Below, piece after piece: positions 7,105 to 14,504 of a stretch of DNA of 35,734 bases (positions are counted from its first letter, which is position 1; the number at the start of each line of letters is the position of its first letter). The stretch spans positions 1-35,734 of the forward strand of contig NZ_LPNR01000062.1 in the NCBI RefSeq assembly GCF_019266065.1, in the 5' to 3' direction. The notes under the pieces were generated by a model, which ran no database searches, was not told where the DNA came from, and was given only the letters and a program-made list of their open reading frames with translations. Position numbers and translations under genes: made by a program. Source of the DNA: Nocardia sp. MH4 (GTDB lineage: Bacteria > Actinomycetota > Actinomycetes > Mycobacteriales > Mycobacteriaceae).

Positions 7105-8318
7105 TGACGGTGGTGACCGCCGCGCGGATCACCACCGCCGCACAGGCATTGGCGATCGCCACCGAACTCGCCGCCGACTTCGCGCAGGGCGCGGCCGAGC
7201 GTGATCACACGCGCAGGCTGCCGCACGAGGAACTGGACCAGCTCTCGGCCAGCGGACTGCTGGCGATCACGGTGCCGGCGGCCTTCGGCGGCGCCGACCT
7301 GCCGCCGAGCGTGGTCGCCGAGGTCTTCCGGATCCTGGCGACCGCCGATCCGAATATCGCGCAGGTGCCGCACAGCCACTTCGTGTATCTGAACCTGTTG
7401 CGGCTGGCCGGAACTCCCGCGCAGCAGCGCGAGTACTTCGGGCGGGTGCTCGCCGGCGCGCGCATCGCGAACGCGCAGTCCGAACGGGGCGGTGCCACCG
7501 TCGCCGACATCGCCACGACGGTGCGTCCCGTCGACGGGCGGTTCGTGGTCGAGGGCACCAAGTACTACTGCACCGGGTCGCTGTTCGCCGATGTGCTCGC
7601 CGTGCTGGCCAGACTCGATGATCCGCACGGCGTTTCGGGGCTGGCGGCAGGGGAGTACGTGGCCTTCGTCGCCGCACTGGAGCCCGGTGTGCGCATCGTC
7701 GACGACTGGGACGCGCTGGGGCAGCGCACGACCGGCAGTGGGACCGTCGAGTTCGACGCGGTGACCGTGGCCGCCGACCAGCTGGTGGCCCGCGCCGCCG
7801 CGGTGCACGCGCCGACCGGCTACGGCGCCTTCGCCCAGCTGCTGCATGCCGCGATCGACGCGGGCATCGCGCGGGGCGCGCTGGAAGCCGCCGCCGAGTT
7901 CGTGCGCACGCGGAGCAGGCCGTGGTTCGAAGCCGAGGTCGACCGAGCGATCGACGATCCGCTGGTGGTGCAGCGCTTCGGCGAGCTGGCCGTGTCGGTG
8001 GCGGCGGCGGAATCCGCGCTGGTCGTCGCCGGTGCGGCGGTCGACGGGGCGATCCGCGGCGAGCACCAGGACGACGCCGCGCGGGCATCGATCGCGGTCG
8101 CGACCGCCAAGATCCTCGCCGACCGCGCTGCGAACGAGGTGTCGGCGGCGATATTCGAAGTGGGCGGGACGCGCAGCGCCGCGGCCGGGCATCGGCTCGA
8201 TCGCTTCTGGCGCAACGCGCGCACCCACACTCTGCACGACCCGGTGCGCTGGAAATACCAGCACATCGGCAGGGCGGTGCTGCAGGACCGGCCGCCGCCG
8301 CTGCACGGCGTCATCTGA
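7104..8318 (+). CDS. sfnB: SfnB-family acyl-CoA-dehydrogenase-like sulfur acquisition oxidoreductase
   Basis: 404-residue flavoprotein with acyl-CoA dehydrogenase fold that falls in the SfnB/DszC-like branch. The N-terminal helical domain includes RRLPHEELDQLSASGLLAI, the middle beta domain has NAQSERGGATVADIATTVR and GTKYYCTGSLFAD, and the C-terminal helices end RFWRNARTHTLHDPVRWKYQHIG. The RNARTHTLHDP segment is typical of flavin monooxygenases of this branch rather than true dehydrogenases. Members are induced during sulfate starvation and thought to help desulfurise organosulfur compounds, but the exact reaction of SfnB is not settled. It is translationally coupled to sfnG and lies 32 bp before the first flavin reductase gene. 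Confidence 0.92.
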   Translation: MTVVTAARITTAAQALAIATELAADFAQGAAERDHTRRLPHEELDQLSASGLLAITVPAAFGGADLPPSVVAEVFRILATADPNIAQVPHSHFVYLNLLRLAGTPAQQREYFGRVLAGARIANAQSERGGATVADIATTVRPVDGRFVVEGTKYYCTGSLFADVLAVLARLDDPHGVSGLAAGEYVAFVAALEPGVRIVDDWDALGQRTTGSGTVEFDAVTVAADQLVARAAAVHAPTGYGAFAQLLHAAIDAGIARGALEAAAEFVRTRSRPWFEAEVDRAIDDPLVVQRFGELAVSVAAAESALVVAGAAVDGAIRGEHQDDAARASIAVATAKILADRAANEVSAAIFEVGGTRSAAAGHRLDRFWRNARTHTLHDPVRWKYQHIGRAVLQDRPPPLHGVI

Positions 8319-8350
8319 GCACGGACGAATGGCAGAGTGAGGAAAATCCA

Positions 8351-8869
8351 GTGACAGTGACCGTCGTCGTCGGCAATCCGAAACCGGCGTCTCGCACCTC
8401 GGCCGCGGCCGTCCGGGTCGCCGAGGCGTTGCGCCCCGGCGTCGAGCCGGACGTGATCGATCTCGTGACCCTCGGGCCCGGCCTGCTCGGCTGGGGTGAT
8501 CCCGAGGTCGCCGCGGCCGCGCGCGCCGTGGCCGCCTCGGAGCTGGTCGTCTTCGCCAGTCCGACCTTCAAGGCCACCTACACCGGGCTGCTGAAACTGT
8601 TCCTCGAGCAGTTCGACGGCGGCACCGGGCTGGCCGGGGTGATCACCGTGCCGGTGATGCTCGGCGCGGGGCCCGCCCACGCGCTCGCCCCGGATCTGCT
8701 GCTCAAGCCGGTCCTGGTGGAAATCGGCGGGACCGCGGCGCTGCCGGGGCTGTATCTCGCCGATCGTAGCTTCGCCGAGGACGGCGTCATCGAGGCCTAC
8801 GCCCAGCGCTGGGCGCCTGTCGTCGCGGCACTGATCGAACAGCCGGTGGAGGCAACGAATCATGCGTGA
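8351..8869 (+). CDS. NAD(P)H-dependent FMN reductase, flavodoxin fold
   Basis: 172-residue reductase of the SsuE/MsuE-like group. The N-terminal VTVTVVVGNPKPASRTSAAAV is the FMN phosphate-binding loop, FASPTFKATYTGLLKLFLEQF is the conserved active-site/dimer motif (SPTYKASYTGLLK in relatives), and VMLGAGPAHALAPDLLLKPVL follows. It would supply FMNH2 to SfnG and possibly SfnB. GTG at 8351 is preferred as start because GAGTGAGGA lies about 10 bp upstream and the protein then begins at the first beta strand; GTG at 8357 is an alternative. The end overlaps the next gene by 8 bp. Confidence 0.9.
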   Translation: MTVTVVVGNPKPASRTSAAAVRVAEALRPGVEPDVIDLVTLGPGLLGWGDPEVAAAARAVAASELVVFASPTFKATYTGLLKLFLEQFDGGTGLAGVITVPVMLGAGPAHALAPDLLLKPVLVEIGGTAALPGLYLADRSFAEDGVIEAYAQRWAPVVAALIEQPVEATNHA

Positions 8870-9359
8870 GCTCTTGGACTTTCCCGCCGACGGCAGCGGC
8901 TTGCGCCGCGCCTTCGCCAACTTCCCCAGCGGGGTCGTCGCGGTGTGCGCGGAGATCGACGGCACCCCGCACGGTCTGGCGGTGAGCACCTTCGTGCCGG
9001 TCTCCCTCGACCCGCCGCTGGTCTCGTTCTGCGTGCAGAACTCCTCCTCGACCTGGCCGAAACTGGCCGCTGCCGGCCACCTCGGCCTCAGCCTGCTCGG
9101 CACCGACCAGCAGGCGGCGGCCAAGGCCCTCGGCGCCCGCAACGGCGACCGCTTCCGCGGGACCGCCCTGCACCGCGGCACCGGCGAAGCGGTCTTCATC
9201 GACGGCGCCACCGCGTGGATCGAAGGCGTCCCGGAAACCCACGTCCCCGCGGGCGACCACCTCGTCGTCCTCCTGCGCGTCAACCGCGTCGCCGCCCGCG
9301 AAGACCTCGACCCACTGGTCTTCCACGGCAGCAAGTTCCGCACCCTGCACACGGGCTGA
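8862..9359 (+). CDS. Flavin reductase, HpaC-like split-barrel family
   Basis: 165-residue flavin_reduct-domain protein of the short-chain flavin reductases that provide FADH2 or FMNH2 to two-component monooxygenases. Typical elements are RRAFANFPSGVVAVCAE at the start, GLAVSTFVPVSLDPPLVSFCVQ (the flavin-binding strand-loop), a STWPKL helix, and an acidic/His segment HVPAGDHLVVLLRV ahead of the C-terminal LVFHGSKFR. It is the last gene of the sfn operon, overlaps the previous reductase gene and is followed within 20 bp by a strong terminator. Two reductases of unrelated fold in one operon suggest that SfnG and SfnB may have separate partners or flavin preferences. Confidence 0.9.
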   Translation: MRELLDFPADGSGLRRAFANFPSGVVAVCAEIDGTPHGLAVSTFVPVSLDPPLVSFCVQNSSSTWPKLAAAGHLGLSLLGTDQQAAAKALGARNGDRFRGTALHRGTGEAVFIDGATAWIEGVPETHVPAGDHLVVLLRVNRVAAREDLDPLVFHGSKFRTLHTG

Positions 9360-9375
9360 CCACACCGACGACGAC

Positions 9376-9407
9376 GAAGGCCCCGGATCAGATGATCCGG
9401 GGCCTTC
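9376..9407. terminator. Terminator of the sfn operon
   Basis: GAAGGCCCCGGATCA and its exact reverse complement are separated by only GA, giving a 15-bp GC-rich stem 16 bp after the last stop codon. There is no clear T tract, which is common for actinobacterial terminators. Confidence 0.85.
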
Positions 9408-9414
9408 GCCGCAA

Positions 9415-9449
9415 GAGCCGATGACGGGAATCGAACCCGCGCTGTCTGC
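9415..9449 (-). repeat. Left attachment repeat: tRNA-Gly 3' fragment
   Basis: 35 bp identical to 12936-12970, covering the discriminator, acceptor 3' strand, T arm and the edge of the anticodon stem of tRNA-Gly read on the minus strand. Identity stops abruptly on the outer side; on the inner side similarity continues imperfectly for about 11 bases. It has no 5' half and cannot form a tRNA. Confidence 0.85.
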
Positions 9450-9545
9450 ATGCGAAGTAGGCGAATAGTCGGGAATGATGGTCTGACCTGGGATGGCGGT
9501 TGCGCGCCGTGTACCAGATTTGCCTCTGTTGACGCTGGTTTATGA

Positions 9546-9560
9546 CACGTGTGTGGCACG
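9546..9560 (+). repeat. Putative integrase arm site, left
   Basis: CACGTGTGTGGCACG, identical to 12845-12859 and in the same orientation, 96 bp inside the left attachment repeat. In the circular form the two copies would flank the attachment core, as arm-binding sites of tyrosine integrases do. Confidence 0.55.
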
Positions 9561-9610
9561 GCGAGCATCTCGATGACAACTGATTCCACTCGGCGTCGAC
9601 CGGGAGTACG

Positions 9611-10261
9611 GTGTGCGGCATGGCAAATCGCGTCTGTTGGAAGTGCGGCGCAGTCGCCCACATGGATCGCCTCGATACGCACTGGCTGGTGCGCGACGCG
9701 CAGGGCGTCTATCTGAACTTCGCCGTCTTCCGGTGCGCATCATGCCAATGGGGTGTCATCGGGACGCTGGAAGGCTCAGGTATACAGCCGCCCTACTTTG
9801 ATACGGCCAAGGCTGCAGCTTCTATCGAGTGGTATCCGAAACAGGCAATGAGCAAGGCTTTTCCGGATGTGCCGATCCAGATCGGTGCCGCAGCCGGAGA
9901 GGCAACCGGATGCTTCAGTGTGGAGCACTACCGGGCGGCTGTGATCCTCGCCCGGGCCGTTGTTGAAGCCACAGCGAAAGACAAGGGATTCACCAAGGGA
10001 ACCCTTGCCGACAAGATCGACGCGATGCAAGCCGCAGGTCGGATTCGACCGCACACCAAGGACGCCGCTCACGAAATCCGGTACATGGGTAACGACATGG
10101 CTCATGGCGACTTCGCCACGACGATCGAGAAGGACGAAGCCGACGACGTCCTGAACTTCATGAGCGAGATCCTCGAAGAGATCTACCAAGGGCCAGCAAG
10201 AGTGGATCGGCAGCGGGCCGCTCGATTGGCGAAGAAGGCACCAGTACAAGCTGGTCCGTAG
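9611..10261 (+). CDS. Zinc-ribbon DUF4145-type protein, element cargo
   Basis: 216 residues. The N-terminus has two cysteine pairs (CWKCG near residues 9-12 and CASCQ near 42-46) that fit a zinc ribbon. The C-terminal half (from about residue 100) is helical, with the DUF4145-like segment AAVILARAVVEATAKDKG, a turn, then AAHEIRYMGNDMAHGDF. The R..GN..AH pattern is the signature of DUF4145, which is HEPN-related and often found in restriction or other defence loci. The start is GTG at 9611 (GGGAG close upstream) or the in-frame ATG at 9620; spacing slightly favours GTG. GC content is lower than in the flanking chromosome. Family call moderate to good; function unknown. Confidence 0.75.
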   Translation: MCGMANRVCWKCGAVAHMDRLDTHWLVRDAQGVYLNFAVFRCASCQWGVIGTLEGSGIQPPYFDTAKAAASIEWYPKQAMSKAFPDVPIQIGAAAGEATGCFSVEHYRAAVILARAVVEATAKDKGFTKGTLADKIDAMQAAGRIRPHTKDAAHEIRYMGNDMAHGDFATTIEKDEADDVLNFMSEILEEIYQGPARVDRQRAARLAKKAPVQAGP

Positions 10262-10735
10262 ACCGACTACATGACCAGCATCGATCTGGCCCACCGCGGT
10301 TGGTGTCGGCCGATTCGGGCTCTGTGTGTCTCGCGCGGGAAGGCGCCCAGATGGACGGCGGGGCCCAGACTTTTCAATACCAGTAGAAGAGCTCGTGTCC
10401 GCTGGCGATCTGCCGACGTCCGTACCCCTCCGTGAAGTGGTGAAATGCTTCCGTGGGTCCGGAGCCGGTTCAGTCCAGCGCCCATTGCGCAGATAGAGCC
10501 GGTGCGACGATTCGCGCATGTGTTCGATTATTCACCGGCTTCTCGACGGATGCGATCCGGCCTTAGCCAAGCCCGTAGGTCGCTACGAAACTCGACGGAA
10601 CCGTTTCTGTCCGGCAACGTCTAACCAGGCCGCGACTGAAGGTCGCGCAAACTAACCGGTAGGTAACTAGTAGGCCTGCTCGGGGAATTCACCGAAGGAC
10701 GTCCAATCGGCTATTTCGCTGATATCCTCTGATCC
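10262..10735. other. Gene-free stretch inside the element
   Basis: 474 bp without a credible gene; minus-strand open frames here read through the antisense of neighbours and have atypical composition. It contains a short inverted repeat CGCGAC-TGAAG-GTCGCG near 10632-10648 and, close to the next gene, a TAACCGGTAGGTAA sequence resembling the fatty-acid operator dyad but with a deviating left arm. The promoter of the next gene probably lies at its right end. Confidence 0.5.
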
Positions 10736-11611
10736 ATGGCAATCTACCGGAAACCTTCGAAATCTTTGCACAAAAGTTTCTTCTACCTCAATGACGAAAT
10801 TGTCGTGAACTCGCTTTCCGCGTTGGAAGCTGGAAAGGTGGACGAGGTTATATCCAAGGCTGTTGTCGCCCGAGAAGGCGGTGGTTCGTTGGGTGCGAAT
10901 CTGGGCGTGGGGCCCCTTGGGGCGAAGGCTGAGGGGTTGAAGAAAGGCTCCTCGAGTCTTGAGGAAGAGATGACCCGGACCCGGACCCGCTTCTCTATTT
11001 TTCACTCCTGGTACGACCTGCTGGAGCAGCAAAAAGCGCTAGGGATCTTCGAGGGATGGGGGGAAGGGGCGCTCGTCGATGTGCAACCGGGCGACACTGT
11101 CGTGTTGCGCGCTGAGCTTGAGATTCTGTCTATGTATGGCCTGGTGGGGATGTTTCAATGGTTTGCGGAGAAGGCTGCCGAGCAGGGCCATCCCTTTTCT
11201 CAGAAGGGGCCGGAGCTCAAGTCCACAAAAGACACGGCGCGACTGATGAAGATGTTTGTAGGCGGCGAAGGGAACGAATATGTCGGACTCCTCGCTATAC
11301 CCGAGGGGGACGCGGGTCCCACGGTAGGAATGCGCGTGAGCGAGGAATGGATTGTCGGCGACTTGAGTTCAGTCACCGGCTACTACACGGTAGTTGCTCA
11401 AGTTCAGAAAATAGTAAACGAGGGCGACTGGTTCCCTATGATGCGTCTGGTCTCTGGCGCTCCGGTCACCACAGTCGAGAGAGATACAATTCGCGAGATG
11501 CTTCAAAGCTTCGTAGACCCGGCAGCTGCATTCGAGCTTCCTGTTAGCAAATATGACGGAGAGGTGCAAGGGCCAGCTGTTTGGCTGGAGCCGATCGCCA
11601 TCTACCGCTGA
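10736..11611 (+). CDS. Unknown 291-residue protein, DUF6414-like, element cargo
   Basis: No function recognised. The N-terminal segment FFYLNDEIVVNSLSALEAGKVDEV resembles the start of DUF6414-type proteins (aromatic-YLD/N, then NSLLSQL-like), which are scattered on mobile and defence-type loci; this is from memory and tentative. A Gly-rich stretch follows (GGGSLGANLGVGPLG), then RTRTRFSIFHSWYDLL, a beta-rich middle (VQPGDTVVLRAELEILSMYG) and VGLLAIPEGDAGPTVGMRV. There is no signal peptide or membrane segment. No ribosome binding site precedes the ATG; a TATCCT element ends 7 bp before it, so the mRNA may be leaderless. Base composition is clearly lower in GC than chromosomal neighbours, supporting horizontal origin. 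Confidence 0.75.
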   Translation: MAIYRKPSKSLHKSFFYLNDEIVVNSLSALEAGKVDEVISKAVVAREGGGSLGANLGVGPLGAKAEGLKKGSSSLEEEMTRTRTRFSIFHSWYDLLEQQKALGIFEGWGEGALVDVQPGDTVVLRAELEILSMYGLVGMFQWFAEKAAEQGHPFSQKGPELKSTKDTARLMKMFVGGEGNEYVGLLAIPEGDAGPTVGMRVSEEWIVGDLSSVTGYYTVVAQVQKIVNEGDWFPMMRLVSGAPVTTVERDTIREMLQSFVDPAAAFELPVSKYDGEVQGPAVWLEPIAIYR

Positions 11612-11656
11612 TCGGTAGCTGATAGGGGCTGTACCACCGCCGCTGTACTAGTCGCA

Positions 11657-11869
11657 GTGGCGGCTGATTCGGGATCGATGGCGGGAGGCAAGCCGGGTAC
11701 GGATCACGTCGTGCCCAGCACTGCACCGACACCTGCGCCTGTCGCCCAACTACCGAGGATTCCGTTCAGCAATTCGGTGCACCTGGGGAGCGGCTTGGTG
11801 ATCGGGACCCATGCCGCGGATTCCGGGTGGACTAGTGACGGTGTGGTGACCGTCTACGCGGTCCGGTAG
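11657..11869 (+). CDS. Doubtful small ORF between cargo and integrase remnant
   Basis: A 70-residue frame with a GTG start, Pro/Ala-rich in the middle (PSTAPTPAPVAQ) and ending GVVTVYAVR. The frame is open upstream and there reads like a hydrophobic signal sequence (AAVLVAVAAD), so it may be the end of a degraded exported protein. No ribosome binding site or homolog is recognised. It shares the 15-mer ATTCCGTTCAGCAAT with 11977-11991. It may equally be non-coding. Confidence 0.25.
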   Translation: MAADSGSMAGGKPGTDHVVPSTAPTPAPVAQLPRIPFSNSVHLGSGLVIGTHAADSGWTSDGVVTVYAVR

Positions 11870-12015
11870 TCGGGGCCTTACGAGGCAATCGAGCGGAGCT
11901 CGTGCGGCAGCACCCTGAGAGTCGGTGAGCTGGTGGCAGTCGATCGGGGGATACGCCGGCAGAATCGGGCTCGGAAATTCCGTTCAGCAATCCGCGGCTT
12001 GGTCGTCGTACGGCG

Positions 12016-12840
12016 ATGGGTGGTACCCAGCTCGGCACGCTCACCACGCCGATGGTTCGGCAATGGCGATCCGAACGGCTCGACGCCGGTGCCTCGGAGA
12101 TCACGACAGCGAAGGCGTACCGGCTGGTCCGAGCGGCGTTGAACACCCGCCGTGGATGAGGACAACATCATTGCGCGTAATCCGTTCTGCGTGAAGGACG
12201 CCGACAAGGAGGACAGGCCAGAACGTCCGGTGTTGTCCGTGGCCCAGGTGTTCGCGCTCGCCCATGCGATCCCGGAGCGGTATCGGGTGGTAATCCTGCT
12301 GACCTCGTTCCTGTCGCTGCAATGGGGCGAGGCATCCACGCTGACCCGGGCCGACATCACTGACGGCGCGGAGAGTGTGCGAGCCGGCAAGGCGATGGTC
12401 GAGGTCGCCGGGCTCGGACTGGTGGTGTCTCGCCCGAAGTCGCGGGCAGGTGTCCGAACGTTGACGGTCCCAGAAGCGATCCGGCCCGACATCCTGGCTC
12501 ACCTCGAGAAGTACGTCGACAACCGGCCCGATTCCTACGTGTTCACCGGTCTGAGGGGGAATCCGTTGCGACGGTCCAACTTCACCAAGAACGTGAACTG
12601 GAAGACGGCCACCAGGTCGGTCGGGCTTGCCGGCATCCACATCCACGACTTGCGGCATACCGCGAACCTGTGGGCCTCGAAGTCGGGATGTCGACCAAGG
12701 ATCCGATGGCCCGTATGGGCCACGACGATATGCGGGCCGCGCTGATCTACCAGTGGGCAACTGGTGACGCCGAACGTCGCATTGCCAGCGATCCTTCGCA
12801 GATGGCCAAGGACTACCGCGACGGACGTTCCAGTGCCTAA
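12016..12840 (+). pseudogene. Tyrosine recombinase/integrase, frameshifted
   Basis: Reading three frames in turn reconstructs a phage-type integrase. The core-binding domain (LGTLTTPMVRQWRSERLDAG ... YRLVRAALNT) runs to 12147. One extra base in the CCC run at 12146-12148 shifts into AVDEDNIIARNPF and the catalytic domain. Around 12680 one base is missing, after which VGMSTKDPMARMGHDD and AALIYQWATGDAERR continue to a TAA at 12838-12840. The HxLRHT box (HDLRHT), the second His (MGH) and the Tyr (LIYQ) can be recovered. The first catalytic Arg, normally in LRWGE, is Gln (LQWGE, codon CAA). The N-terminal arm-binding domain upstream of 12016 is unrecognisable. Its place beside the tRNA and arm site fits the element's own integrase. 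Confidence 0.85.
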
Positions 12841-12844
12841 GTGG

Positions 12845-12859
12845 CACGTGTGTGGCACG
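12845..12859 (+). repeat. Putative integrase arm site, right
   Basis: CACGTGTGTGGCACG begins 5 bp after the integrase stop and 76 bp inside the right attachment core; preceding bases (GTGG) hint at a second partial copy. It pairs with the identical left copy at 9546-9560. Confidence 0.55.
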
Positions 12860-12900
12860 ACGGCCCCTTGGGAGCACCTCGGCCAGACCGGCAGAAACAA

Positions 12901-12930
12901 CAAATCCCCCAGGATGACCTGGGGGATTTG
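12901..12930 (-). terminator. Terminator downstream of tRNA-Gly
   Basis: CAAATCCCCCAGG and its exact reverse complement are separated by ATGA (13-bp stem). Read on the minus strand it starts 7 bases after the tRNA 3' end and is followed by TTGTTTC; on the plus strand it is followed by TCTTT, so it may also end transcription from the element. It lies on the element side of the junction and so came in with the element. Confidence 0.8.
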
Positions 12931-12935
12931 TCTTT

Positions 12936-12970
12936 GAGCCGATGACGGGAATCGAACCCGCGCTGTCTGC
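12936..12970 (-). repeat. Right attachment repeat within tRNA-Gly
   Basis: 35 bp identical to the left repeat, forming the 3' part of the intact tRNA gene plus one base beyond it. The element thus restored a functional tRNA on integration, the usual outcome for tRNA-targeting integrases. Confidence 0.85.
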
Positions 12971-13007
12971 TTGGGAAGCAGAAGTTCTACCATTGAACTA
13001 CATCGGC
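12937..13007 (-). tRNA. glyT-CCC: tRNA-Gly (anticodon CCC)
   Basis: Read on the minus strand it has a 7-bp acceptor stem (GCCGATG with CATCGGC), D arm GTTC-AATGGTA-GAAC, anticodon stem TCTGC/GCAGA with loop TTCCCAA giving anticodon CCC, and T arm GCGGG-TTCGATT-CCCGT. The discriminator is T, as in bacterial tRNA-Gly, and CCA is not encoded. It is 71 nt long. Its 3' part is duplicated at 9415-9449 by integration of the element. The symbol is descriptive. Confidence 0.95.
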
Positions 13008-13301
13008 GTGCGTTCATCGAGCGCGTTCGCGACTCTATCAGACCGGCTCGTGTGCCGGTCAACTCTTTGTTCGGGCCGGTTCGGGTGGGTGGGTGTCGAC
13101 CGGTGTTGACGGGTGGTGGGGTGAATACGGGTCGGGTGGGTGGGGTCGCGTTCTACAGTGCGTCGACGGGTCCGCACAGTGGGTCAGCGTTGCGTGCGGG
13201 GTCGGTCTTGCCGCGGGGTGCGGCGTAACAGGTTCTCCGGTTCGAGGTTTCGGCTCGGTGTCGCCGGGTCGGGTGGGCCGGGACGACGAAAGGCTGACTG
13301 A

Positions 13302-13775
13302 ATGAAGCGGGTTCTGTTCGTATCGGTGATCGCGGCGCTGGCCGTGCTCGGGGCGGGCTGCTCCGACGACTCCGGGTCCGAGACCGGGACCACCACCAGC
13401 AAGGCCACGACCACCAGCGCGAAGGCGACGACGACCACCGGGTCGGCCGAGCACGACCCCGGCCACGGTGACCCGGGGCATCAGCACCCGGCCACGACGC
13501 CGCCGGGCATGATGCCCAACCCGAACGGGGACGGGACCTGGGTGCCGTGTGAGGGCACGATCTGCACCAATCCGAATCACGGCGCCGGGCCGGACGGGGG
13601 CGGCGAGACCGCCCCGCCGCCGGTCGAGACCACCAGTCCGGCGCCGCTGACCGGGCCCGGCGACATCGTCAACCCGACCACCACGCCGCCGCCGATGGGA
13701 CCGGGTGACCTCGTCAACCCGACGACACAGGCGCCGCCGAGCGGGCCGGGCGGCATCGTCCAGCCGACGCCGTAG
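13302..13775 (+). CDS. Pro/Thr-rich lipoprotein of unknown function
   Basis: 157 residues. The signal peptide MKRVLFVSVIAALAVLGAGC ends in the lipobox LGAGC. A Thr/Ser/Lys-rich linker follows, then a His-rich patch (EHDPGHGDPGHQHP), a short segment with two cysteines (WVPCEGTICTNPNH) that resembles the core of small exported actinobacterial proteins, and a Pro-rich tail with three copies of GPG-D/G-I/L-V-N/Q-PT. The ATG has GAAAGG about 10 bp upstream. The His patch could bind metal, but this is only compositional. The 290 bp before it, back to the tRNA, are G-rich with no gene visible. Confidence 0.75.
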   Translation: MKRVLFVSVIAALAVLGAGCSDDSGSETGTTTSKATTTSAKATTTTGSAEHDPGHGDPGHQHPATTPPGMMPNPNGDGTWVPCEGTICTNPNHGAGPDGGGETAPPPVETTSPAPLTGPGDIVNPTTTPPPMGPGDLVNPTTQAPPSGPGGIVQPTP

Positions 13776-13904
13776 CTTTCCGGCGGATACCGGCCGGTGG
13801 CCTCGGCGACGTCGGCGATTCGCCGGGGCCATCGGCTCCCGTTGGTCCTGCCCAAGAGGGTGGGGGCGGTCTACCTGCGGCATCAGGCTGCTTAGACTGG
13901 GCGC

Positions 13905-14504
13905 GTGCTGCTCTCCGATCGTGACATCCGGGCCGAGATCGCCGCTGGGCGTCTCGGTGTCGAACCGATGCTGGATTCGATGGTGCAGCCGTCGAGCATC
14001 GACGTGCGCCTGGACGGGTTGTTCCGGGTGTTCGACAACAGTCGCTACACCCACATCGACCCGGCCATGCAGCAGGACGAGCTGACCAGCCTGGTCGAGC
14101 CCAAGCCGGGCGAGCCGTTCGTGCTGCATCCGGGCGAGTTCGTGCTCGGGTCCACGCTCGAGGTGTGCTCGCTGCCCGACGACCTGGCCGGACGCCTGGA
14201 AGGCAAGTCGAGCCTGGGCAGGCTCGGGCTGCTCACCCACTCGACGGCGGGGTTCATCGACCCGGGGTTCAGCGGGCACATCACCCTGGAGCTGTCGAAC
14301 GTGGCGAACCTGCCGATCACGCTGTGGCCGGGCATGAAGATCGGGCAGCTGTGCCTGATCCGGCTGAGCAGCCCGGCCGAGCACCCGTACGGCAGCGCCG
14401 CGGCCGGCTCGAAGTATCAGGGGCAGCGTGGGCCGACGCCGTCGCGGTCGTATCTCAACTTCCCGTTGCCGCCCGCCTCGCTCAACGCCGTCGAGACCCG
14501 CTGA
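13905..14504 (+). CDS. dcd: dCTP deaminase (dUMP-forming type likely)
   Basis: 199-residue homotrimeric pyrimidine nucleotide enzyme that deaminates dCTP; the mycobacterial ortholog (Rv0321) also hydrolyses the product to dUMP. Visible motifs are [12 protein letters not shown] at the start, [25 protein letters not shown] with the nucleotide-binding Ser/Arg, and [21 protein letters not shown] carrying the catalytic Glu and the HSTAG sequence of the bifunctional group. The C-terminal [14 protein letters not shown] caps the active site. The GTG start gives the family's standard N-terminus. The last 88 bp overlap the convergent small gene on the other strand. Confidence 0.95.
   Translation: MLLSDRDIRAEIAAGRLGVEPMLDSMVQPSSIDVRLDGLFRVFDNSRYTHIDPAMQQDELTSLVEPKPGEPFVLHPGEFVLGSTLEVCSLPDDLAGRLEGKSSLGRLGLLTHSTAGFIDPGFSGHITLELSNVANLPITLWPGMKIGQLCLIRLSSPAEHPYGSAAAGSKYQGQRGPTPSRSYLNFPLPPASLNAVETR

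Larger units (their letters stand above)
9415..12970. mobile_element. Integrated element at tRNA-Gly(CCC), decayed
   Basis: A segment of about 3.5 kb bounded by two identical 35-bp copies of the 3' part of tRNA-Gly. The right copy belongs to the intact tRNA gene and the left is a displaced fragment. Inside each end lies a CACGTGTGTGGCACG repeat in the same orientation, as expected for integrase arm sites. The cargo reads at lower GC than the flanks and consists of a DUF4145-type gene, a 291-residue unknown, a doubtful small ORF and a broken tyrosine integrase next to the tRNA. No replication, transfer or phage structural genes are present, so it is best called a small integrative element or remnant. 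Confidence 0.8.

Noticed and set aside
9415..9449. A second tRNA gene
   Set aside because: Only the 3' part is present; no acceptor 5' strand, D arm or anticodon loop follows.
10653..10666. TAACCGGTAGGTAA as a further fatty-acid operator
   Set aside because: The left arm is TAAC rather than TTAC, it lies in the mobile element before an unrelated gene, and one deviation in an eight-base motif is expected by chance.
11832..12492. Minus-strand frames through the integrase region as an excisionase gene
   Set aside because: No helix-turn-helix pattern of excisionases is present; they are antisense of the broken integrase.
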